Assembly: GCA_002385485.1 (NCBI GenBank)
Contig: DGDP01000092.1
Span: 1,128-8,687, forward strand
Direction of reading: 5' to 3'
From: Acetomicrobium sp. UBA3949
GTDB lineage: Bacteria > Synergistota > Synergistia > Synergistales > Acetomicrobiaceae
DNA: 7,560 bases
Program-made: the position numbers and the translations under genes
Notes under the pieces: generated by a model
The model's input: only the letters and a program-made list of their open reading frames with translations
Told to the model about the DNA's origin: nothing
Database searches by the model: none
Part shown: positions 1 to 4,912 of the stretch, one piece after another
Numbering within the stretch: the first letter of the stretch is position 1
Layout of the letters: every line of letters begins with the position of its first letter

Positions 1-180
1 TTAGCCGGAGCCCCGTTGGGGCTCGCCGTTTATCACATTTTCGATCCCCTATTCAAAGAAAAGGTAGACCCGACACTTTGGGAAGAGCAGCTCGGCATGA
101 TGGAAATGGTCTTGGACGTCCAAGGCCTGATCGATGCTGTTGCCGAAATGAGAAAAGAGCACAGCAAGTATGAGCTCTAG
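1..180 (+). CDS. C-terminal fragment of an unrecognised protein (5' end outside window)
   Basis: Frame 1 is open from the first base to a TAG at 178-180 and encodes the last 59 residues of a protein whose start lies outside the window. The fragment begins with a short hydrophobic, Gly/Ala/Leu-rich stretch (about residues 1-18, ending VYHIFDPLF) and continues as a charged, probably helical tail rich in Glu and Met (WEEQLGMMEMVLDV, then AEMRKEHSKYEL). I do not recognise the family. A link to the following reductase genes is possible because it lies on the same strand only 70 bases upstream. The inverted repeat in that gap could separate the transcripts. That the frame is coding rests on its being open, on ordinary codon use, and on the stop being followed by a plausible intergenic gap. 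Confidence 0.6.
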   Translation, partial: LAGAPLGLAVYHIFDPLFKEKVDPTLWEEQLGMMEMVLDVQGLIDAVAEMRKEHSKYEL

Positions 181-182
181 GC

Positions 183-208
183 CTGTCGTATTGACGTAAT
201 TACGACAG
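183..208 (+). repeat. Inverted repeat (8-bp arms) upstream of grdI-like gene
   Basis: CTGTCGTA at 183-190 is perfectly complementary to TACGACAG at 201-208, with a 10-base loop. A second perfect palindrome, CGTAATTACG, sits at 195-204 and overlaps the loop and right arm. No T-run follows, so this is a poor intrinsic terminator. It could be an operator or a weak transcript end for the preceding gene. A TTGACG hexamer at 191-196 resembles a -35 element, but I see no -10 at a suitable distance, so I do not call a promoter. Confidence 0.4.
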
Positions 209-250
209 CAAGTTGCGGGACTACCTAATTTTGAAGGGAAGTGTTAAGTT

Positions 251-1561
251 ATGAAGCTTGAAATTGGTAAATTTGCCGTGAAAAATATCGTTTTCGGCGA
301 CAAAACCTTCTACGAAAAAGGTGTATTAACGGTCAACAAGAAAGAGGCTTTAGATGTTGTCTTCGAGGACCTTCATATCACCGAGGCCGAGCTTTATATC
401 GTTAGGCCGGGAGACGAGGTTAGGCTCGTTCCCGTTAAGGAAGCCTACGAGATGCGTTGCAAGGTATCGGGAGGCCAATCCGTATATCCTGGCTGCACGG
501 CGCCTGTGGAGCCGGTCGGGGCCGGAAGAACGCACGCATTAAAGGGATGCTCACTTTTAGTGGTGGGAAAACATTGGGGATCCTTTCAGGACGGCCTCAT
601 CGACATGAGCGGACCGGCACAGCGAAACACCATTTTCGGGTCCATGCCCAACCTGGTATTAGTTGGAGATACTGACGAGGAATTCGAAAGACACGAGCAA
701 CAGAAGAAAAACCGCGCCCTTCGTTGGGCAGGAATGAGGTTATCCGAATACATCGGAAAATGCGTCAAAGACTTGGAACCTGAAGAGATAGAGACGTGGG
801 AGCTTGAGCCCGTAAACGAAAGAACTTCCGAGGTAAAAAATCTGCCATCGGTCGTCTACGTACCTCAAATCCAAACGCAGATGGAGGCCTTCGGCTACAA
901 CGCCCTGGTCTACGGCTGGGACGGCAACCGTATGCTTCCTACATATCTTCATCCCAACGAAATCCTTGACGGAGCCATAATATCTGGAAGCTTCATGCCC
1001 TGCTCGTCGAAGATTTCTACCTATGAGTGGGTAAACAATCCAATGATAAAGCGCCTAATGAGGGAACACGGAAGGACGATCAACTTCTTGGGCGTCGTGT
1101 TGTCCAACCTCAACGTAGTGATGGAAGAAAAGGTAAGGTCTGCCATGATGGTGGCAAACATCGCAAAATCTTTGGGCGCAGAGGGCGCCATAGTCGCCGA
1201 GGAAGGCTATGGAAACCCTGACGTAGACTACATCCTCACCCTCGTGGAGCTTGAAAAGGCTGGCATCAAGACCGTGGGCATGACGAACGAATGCACGGGA
1301 CGCGACGGAACCTCTCAACCCCTGGTTGCCTTGGACGAAAGGGCGAACGCGCTTGTATCCACCGGAAACGTCTCAGAACTTTATGAGCTTCCTCCCATGA
1401 AGATGGTGTTAGGGGAGCTTGAATCCCTCGCCAGGGACGGACTATCCGGCGGCTGGGAAGGCTGCGTCAGGGAGGACGGATCGGTCATTATGGAAAATAA
1501 CGCCTTCTTTTGCTCCGATCACATAAGCGGGTTTTCGCTGAAGACCTGCGCCGAGTTTTAG
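251..1561 (+). CDS. grdI: Betaine (or sarcosine) reductase, protein B alpha subunit, GrdI/GrdG/GrdE family proprotein
   Basis: This 436-residue protein matches the alpha chain of the substrate-specific protein B of glycine, sarcosine and betaine reductases. Recognisable parts are the Cys-rich N-terminal half (C70, C82, C100 with the stretch GKHWGSFQDGLIDMSGPAQ), MPCSSK around C251, and MTNECTGRDGTSQPLVALDERAN around residues 344-366. In this family the precursor is cleaved at an internal cysteine to give two chains, one carrying a carbonyl (pyruvoyl-type) cofactor that activates the substrate amine. C251 would give pieces of roughly the expected sizes, but that position is inference. The start at 251 has a modest ribosome site (AAGGGAAG about 10 bases upstream). 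The gene lies 19 bases before its beta partner with no grdA in between, the arrangement usual for sarcosine or betaine loci rather than glycine. The downstream BCCT transporter favours betaine, so grdI is a context-based choice over grdG. Confidence 0.85.
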   Translation: MKLEIGKFAVKNIVFGDKTFYEKGVLTVNKKEALDVVFEDLHITEAELYIVRPGDEVRLVPVKEAYEMRCKVSGGQSVYPGCTAPVEPVGAGRTHALKGCSLLVVGKHWGSFQDGLIDMSGPAQRNTIFGSMPNLVLVGDTDEEFERHEQQKKNRALRWAGMRLSEYIGKCVKDLEPEEIETWELEPVNERTSEVKNLPSVVYVPQIQTQMEAFGYNALVYGWDGNRMLPTYLHPNEILDGAIISGSFMPCSSKISTYEWVNNPMIKRLMREHGRTINFLGVVLSNLNVVMEEKVRSAMMVANIAKSLGAEGAIVAEEGYGNPDVDYILTLVELEKAGIKTVGMTNECTGRDGTSQPLVALDERANALVSTGNVSELYELPPMKMVLGELESLARDGLSGGWEGCVREDGSVIMENNAFFCSDHISGFSLKTCAEF

Positions 1562-1567
1562 GAAATG

Positions 1568-1572
1568 AGGGG
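1568..1572 (+). promoter_or_regulatory. Ribosome binding site of grdH-like gene
   Basis: AGGGG (within GAGGGGATG) lies 8 bases before the ATG at 1581. It is in the short gap after the alpha-subunit stop, which supports co-translation of the two subunits from one transcript and fixes the start of the beta subunit. Confidence 0.7.
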
Positions 1573-1580
1573 ATGATTTT

Positions 1581-2906
1581 ATGTTAAAGGCCGTTCATTA
1601 CATAAACCAGTTCTTCGGGCAGGTGGGAGGAGAAGAAAGCGCCGACTTTGAGCCTGTATTGCAGGAAGGTCCGGTCGGCCCAGGCCTTCTTTTAAACGAA
1701 GCCATGAAGGAAGTCAAGATCACCCATACCGTAATATGCGGGGACAACTTTATGGCATCTCATCCTGAGGAAGCGGTCGCTCGAATTTTGAAGATGCTTG
1801 AGGGATTGAAATTTGACATCTTCCTAGCCGGACCTGCCTTTAATGCAGGTCGCTACGGCGTGGCCTGCGGAACGATCTGCAAGGCCGCGAAGGAAAATTT
1901 CGCCCTTCCTGTGATTACCTCCATGAACGAAGAAAACCCTGCAGTCGAGATGTTTAAAACCCATATGTACATATTCAAGGGCGGACGTAGGGCAACCTAT
2001 ATGAAGCAGGACGTCGAGAAGATGGCTGCCTTTGCCGATAAAATAGCGCGTGGTGATAAACTGCTTCCTGCCTCAATGGAAGGCTACTTTCCAAGAGGCA
2101 TACGTCATGAAGTCTTCCTCGAGGACCTTGGTGTGGAGCCTAAATGTGCAGCCGACAGGGCATTTGAAATGCTGCTTAAAAAGCTCAAAGGCGAGCCCTA
2201 CGAGACTGAACTTCCCATACCAAAGCAGGAAAGGGTACCCATAGCCCCGGCGGTGAAGGACCTTTGCAAGGTAAAGATTGCGTTAGTCACTTCCGGCGGC
2301 ATCGTTCCTAAGGACAACCCCGACAGGATACAGTCCTGCTCGGCTACGAAATGGGGCGCCTACGACATTTCCAAGCTCGATCGCCTGACGGTACCGGATT
2401 TTAAGACGATTCATGCCGGCTACGACCCCGAGCAGGCCAACAAAAATCCCAACGTCGTCCTTCCCCTTGACGCTATCCGTCAGTACCAAAAAGAGGGGCG
2501 CATCGGAGAAGTTGATGACCAATATTACGTAACCGTCGGCACCGGCACCACACAAGCGGAGGCAGCCAGAATGGGCCGGGAGATAGCCCAAAAGCTCAAA
2601 GAAAGAAATGTAGGAGCCGTGGTGTTGACAGCGACTTGAGGAACCTGTACTCGTTGCGGGTCAACGATCGCAAAGGAAATCGAACGCACGGGCATTCCTG
2701 TGGTGGTAATTTGCAACCTCATCAATATTGCCAAGACTGTAGGCGTAAACCGCATCGTCCCCGGTGTTGCGGTTCCTTATCCCCTTGGAAACCCCAACCT
2801 TTCGCCGGAAGACGAATGGAAATTACGCTATCATCGCGTCGGCGTGGCTCTCGATGCTCTCGAGACTGACATTAACGAACAGACCGTTTTTCCGGTAAAG
2901 ATATAA
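1581..2906 (+). CDS. grdH: Betaine (or sarcosine) reductase, protein B beta subunit, selenocysteine-containing (GrdH/GrdF/GrdB family)
   Basis: This is one gene of 441 residues read through an in-frame TGA at 2637-2639 (Sec353). The first 352 residues contain family stretches such as AGRYGVACGTICKAAKE and CSATKWGAYDISKLDRLTVPDF. Immediately after the TGA the same frame continues GTCTRCGSTIAKEIERTG, IPVVVICNLINIAK, NRIVPGVAVPYPLGNPNLSPEDEW and ends at TAA 2904-2906. The segment T-U-G-T-C-T-R-C (Sec353, Cys356, Cys359) is the known active-site motif of GrdB/F/H, where the selenol takes part in substrate C-N bond cleavage with transfer to the selenoprotein A carrier. Total length is normal for the family. 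A SECIS-like hairpin lies 12-28 bases after the TGA. Conventional annotation would split this into a truncated 352-residue protein plus a small orphan. Substrate (betaine versus sarcosine) is inferred from the neighbouring transporter. Confidence 0.9.
2637..2639 (+). other. In-frame UGA selenocysteine codon (Sec353)
   Basis: TGA is codon 353 counted from ATG 1581. The reading frame downstream stays open for 88 codons and gives conserved family sequence with no frame change, so this is recoding and not a true stop or a sequencing error. The flanking residues LTAT-U-GTCTRC match the family's Sec site. Confidence 0.9.
2651..2667 (+). promoter_or_regulatory. Bacterial SECIS-like hairpin
   Basis: TCGTTG (2651-2656) pairs perfectly with CAACGA (2662-2667) around a five-base loop CGGGT. 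The loop begins 18 bases after the UGA and has a G in its second position, which agrees with the known layout of bacterial SECIS elements: a short stem just 3' of the UGA, a G near the start of the apical loop, and location inside the coding region. It would recruit SelB with selenocysteyl-tRNA. Folding was done by eye only. Confidence 0.7.
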
Positions 2907-2911
2907 TAGTT

Positions 2912-2954
2912 TGATACGCAAATGGGAGGCTAAAAGCCTCCCATTTGCGTATCA
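2912..2954 (+). repeat. Perfect 20-bp hairpin between grdH-like gene and transporter
   Basis: The arms 2912-2931 and 2935-2954 are perfectly complementary over 20 bases with only AAA as the loop. It starts six bases after the reductase stop codon and ends 14 bases before the transporter's Shine-Dalgarno sequence. There is no T-run on either side, so it is not a standard intrinsic terminator on either strand. Reasonable roles are a partial terminator or attenuator, a 3' stabiliser of the grd mRNA that makes transporter levels differ, or an RNase III processing site. Confidence 0.75.
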
Positions 2955-2967
2955 CATTTGTCATCAC

Positions 2968-2975
2968 AAAGGAGG
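2968..2975 (+). promoter_or_regulatory. Strong ribosome binding site of BCCT transporter
   Basis: AAAGGAGG ends 7 bases before the ATG at 2983, an ideal spacing. This decides the start: the longer reading frame back to TTG 2911 would begin inside the hairpin and has no such site. Confidence 0.85.
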
Positions 2976-2982
2976 CCACAGA

Positions 2983-4503
2983 ATGATAAACGACAATCGC
3001 AAGGATAATTCGGTATATATAATCTCCATGCTAGTCGTCGCCGCGATTGTGATATGGGGGCTCCTATCACCTGAAGGCTTCGGATCGGCGGCAAACAGCC
3101 TCTTTAACTTCCTCATACAAAACTTCGGCTGGGGGTATATGCTTTCCATGACCTTTTTCGTCGTCTTTCCCATCGGATTGGCGATAAGCAAGTACGGAAA
3201 ACTGAAGCTTGGCCCTGCCGATTCGAAGCCCGAATTCAACACCCTTTCATGGTTTGCAATGCTCTTTTCTGCCGGAATGGGCGTGGGGTTAGTATTCTAC
3301 GGAGTTGGCGAGCCGATATTTCATTTTTTGAATCCACCCTTTGCATCTGAACCGGGTTCCGTCAAGGCAGCCACAGATGCTATGAGGATTTCCTTCTTTC
3401 ACTGGGGTTTGCATCCATGGGCAGCTTATACGGTCATCGCTTTGCCATTAGCCTATTTTCAGTTTAGGAAAGATTCGCCGGGGCTAATCAGCAGCTTTTT
3501 TACACCCCTCATAGGAGAGAGGGGTGTGATGGGACCTTTCGGCAAATTAGTGGATGTCCTGGCCATTTTTGCGACGGCCGCAGGTGTGGCTACCTCGCTT
3601 GGCCTCGGCGTCCTGCAGATCAACAGCGGGTTAAAATACATATTCGGGGTGCCTCAGACCATAACTGTCCAATTTCTTATAATTGCGACGCTGTGTCTTG
3701 TTTATACAGGATCGGCCGTATCGGGATTGGAAAGGGGTATTAAGTTCATTGCCAACCTCAATCTATTTATCGCCACGCTGTTGTGTTTGTCCCTTTTCGC
3801 ACTGGGGCCTACCGTCTCCATATTGGAATCCCTTCTTACGGGTATAGGGGAATATTTAGCTAATGTTGTTCCCGAAAGTTTTGCACTGGCTCCATATGGC
3901 GGAGAATTTAGGCAGTGGCTCGGAGGTTGGACGCTCTTTTACTGGGCCTGGTGGATCGCCTGGGCGCCATTTGTGGGCTCCTTTATAGCAAGGATCTCGA
4001 GGGGAAGGACTATAAGACAATTTGTCACGGGAGTGCTTGTCGTCCCAGCATTAGGTTGTTTTACCTGGTTTGCTGTATTTGGAACCTCAGCTCTTCATTT
4101 GGAGCTTAAGGGCTTGGCTAATATCGCCTCTACCGTGAGCACCGACATTTCCACGGGAGTCTTTGAAATGTACATGCACTATCCTTTGGGGATGATAATG
4201 TCCGCAGTAATGGTAATATTGATCTCTACATTTTTCATAACCTCAGCCAACTCTGCGACCTTCGTCCTGTCGATGTACTCGACTCAAGGAGACCTAAACC
4301 CGCCCAGACACAAGATGGCAATTTGGGGAGTATTACAAGCAGCACTGGCCTTTGTGCTATTGATGGGAGGAGGACTGCAGGCACTGCAAATAGCATCCAT
4401 AGCTGCTGCAGCTCCCTTCGCGATTATTATGATCCTTGCCTGCTATTCTCTGGTGAAGGCCTTAAAATCCGACGAGGCAGCTTTAAGGGAGATTGGAAGC
4501 TGA
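2983..4503 (+). CDS. BCCT-family betaine/carnitine/choline transporter
   Basis: This 506-residue polytopic membrane protein belongs to the betaine-carnitine-choline transporter family. It has about twelve hydrophobic segments, the glycine stretch AGMGVGLVFYGVGEP at about residues 97-111, and the family signature GGWTLFYWAWWIAWAPF at about 314-330. The tryptophan box of that signature lines the quaternary-ammonium site in BetP and CaiT. TFFITSANSA at about 416-425 matches the segment that contributes to a sodium site in BetP, suggesting sodium-coupled uptake. The N-terminal tail (about 10 residues) and C-terminal tail (about 15 residues) are short, so the long osmosensing C-terminal domain of BetP is absent. 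Together with its place after the reductase genes, this suggests uptake of betaine as an electron acceptor more than as an osmoprotectant. The start is set by the strong ribosome site. Exact substrate is not decided by the sequence. Confidence 0.92.
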   Translation: MINDNRKDNSVYIISMLVVAAIVIWGLLSPEGFGSAANSLFNFLIQNFGWGYMLSMTFFVVFPIGLAISKYGKLKLGPADSKPEFNTLSWFAMLFSAGMGVGLVFYGVGEPIFHFLNPPFASEPGSVKAATDAMRISFFHWGLHPWAAYTVIALPLAYFQFRKDSPGLISSFFTPLIGERGVMGPFGKLVDVLAIFATAAGVATSLGLGVLQINSGLKYIFGVPQTITVQFLIIATLCLVYTGSAVSGLERGIKFIANLNLFIATLLCLSLFALGPTVSILESLLTGIGEYLANVVPESFALAPYGGEFRQWLGGWTLFYWAWWIAWAPFVGSFIARISRGRTIRQFVTGVLVVPALGCFTWFAVFGTSALHLELKGLANIASTVSTDISTGVFEMYMHYPLGMIMSAVMVILISTFFITSANSATFVLSMYSTQGDLNPPRHKMAIWGVLQAALAFVLLMGGGLQALQIASIAAAAPFAIIMILACYSLVKALKSDEAALREIGS

Positions 4504-4563
4504 GGATGTTTCTCTATTTAATATCTACGCTGATTTAAAATCAATTTCTTATGTGAAACTTTA

Positions 4564-4592
4564 TTGATAATTCCCGAGTTTTTAGATATACT
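4564..4592 (+). promoter_or_regulatory. Sigma70/sigmaA-type promoter, likely for glmS
   Basis: TTGATA (4564-4569) and TATACT (4587-4592) are separated by exactly 17 bases. Each matches consensus at most positions. The surrounding DNA is AT-rich, and the site lies in the non-coding gap 61 bases after the transporter stop. A start near 4599 would give a leader of roughly 310 bases that contains the 5' hairpin and the whole glmS ribozyme. No experiment supports it here. Confidence 0.65.
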
Positions 4593-4602
4593 GACAAAAG
4601 GT

Positions 4603-4645
4603 AGAGAGAGGCGCTTCCTCAAGAAGTGCCCATCTCTCTTCTTTA
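4603..4645 (+). terminator. Hairpin with T-rich tail: transporter terminator or 5' leader hairpin of glmS
   Basis: AGAGAGA (4603-4609) pairs with TCTCTCT (4633-4639), and GGCGCTTC (4610-4617) pairs with GAAGTGCC (4623-4630, one G-U pair). A two-base bulge (CA) lies between the helices and the loop is CTCAA. The following TTCTTT is only a weak T-tract. It would serve as the terminator of the upstream operon. It also begins just a few bases after the predicted glmS transcription start, so the same hairpin would sit at the 5' end of the glmS transcript. Confidence 0.6.
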
Positions 4646-4667
4646 TGTGGAGATGTTATACGGCCTA

Positions 4668-4677
4668 AAGGAGGTGA
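4668..4677 (+). promoter_or_regulatory. Orphan perfect Shine-Dalgarno sequence in glmS leader
   Basis: AAGGAGGTGA is a full ten-base complement of the usual 16S anti-Shine-Dalgarno tail, but no ATG, GTG or TTG follows at a workable spacing. The only overlapping frame (GTG 4674 to TAG 4698-4700) would give 8 residues and begins inside the site itself. It may bind 30S subunits and affect stability of the leader, or may be a relic of a lost gene. Confidence 0.5.
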
Positions 4678-4731
4678 AGGGCATCGGAAGATATTTTTAG
4701 ACATTTACGGAATCAGCGGTAATGTGGTCAA

Positions 4732-4871
4732 GCGCCCGGACTGGTTGCAGGCCAGTTGACGAGGTCGGGGGAGAATCGAACCTATCGGCGGATGCCCCCG
4801 TGGCCTGGGAAGGTAGGCCAATAAGTCGTCTTACAAAACCGTGGAGCGATCTGCGGGACAAAGGAGGCGGC
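4732..4871 (+). ncRNA. glmS ribozyme: glmS ribozyme/riboswitch (glucosamine-6-phosphate-activated self-cleaving RNA)
   Basis: The segment aligns by eye along its length with the Bacillus subtilis glmS ribozyme. It starts AGCGCCCG (4731-4738), has TTGACGAGG (4756-4764), AATCGA (4774-4779) and TCGGCGGATGCC (around 4785-4796), and has the expected helices. P1 is 4740-4744 with 4752-4756. P2 is GGGGG 4767-4771 with CCCCC 4795-4799. P3 is TGGCCT 4801-4806 with AGGCCA 4815-4820. P4 is 4825-4832 with 4864-4871. P4.1 is 4839-4845 with 4850-4856, capped by a GCGA tetraloop. CGCC 4733-4736 can form the P2.1 pseudoknot with GGCG 4787-4790. By family knowledge, self-cleavage occurs between A4731 and G4732 and needs glucosamine-6-phosphate as coenzyme. 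The downstream fragment is then degraded, so the product of GlmS represses its own synthesis. It lies directly upstream of glmS, as expected. Confidence 0.95.
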
Positions 4872-4896
4872 AATCTTCCTTGTGTTGGGAAAATAG

Positions 4897-4902
4897 AAAG
4901 GA
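4897..4902 (+). promoter_or_regulatory. Ribosome binding site of glmS
   Basis: AAAGGA lies 4 bases before the ATG at 4907 and 10 bases before the TTG at 4913. Spacing alone is not decisive: the ATG is slightly close and the TTG slightly far. An overlapping ATG-AAA-TGA at 4902-4910 could direct a two-codon peptide that ends just before the TTG. Confidence 0.55.
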
Positions 4903-4912
4903 TGAAATGACT

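Noticed and set aside
191..233. Promoter ahead of the reductase operon based on TTGACG at 191-196
   Set aside because: No -10-like hexamer lies 16-18 bases downstream. The nearest AT-rich hexamer is too far away.
2637..2639. Nonsense mutation or pseudogene reading of the beta subunit
   Set aside because: The frame continues without shift into strongly conserved family sequence, the UxxCxxC motif is at the known selenocysteine site, and a SECIS-like hairpin follows.
2700..2906. Separate small gene of 68 residues
   Set aside because: It is the C-terminal part of the selenoprotein, in the same frame as the part before the UGA. No ribosome site precedes it.
2911..2982. N-terminal extension of the transporter from TTG 2911
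   Set aside because: It would run through the perfect hairpin and has no ribosome site, whereas ATG 2983 has AAAGGAGG at ideal spacing.
4841..4912. GlmS extension starting at GTG 4841
   Set aside because: The region is the P4/P4.1 part of the glmS ribozyme, and the extension would bury the catalytic N-terminal cysteine.
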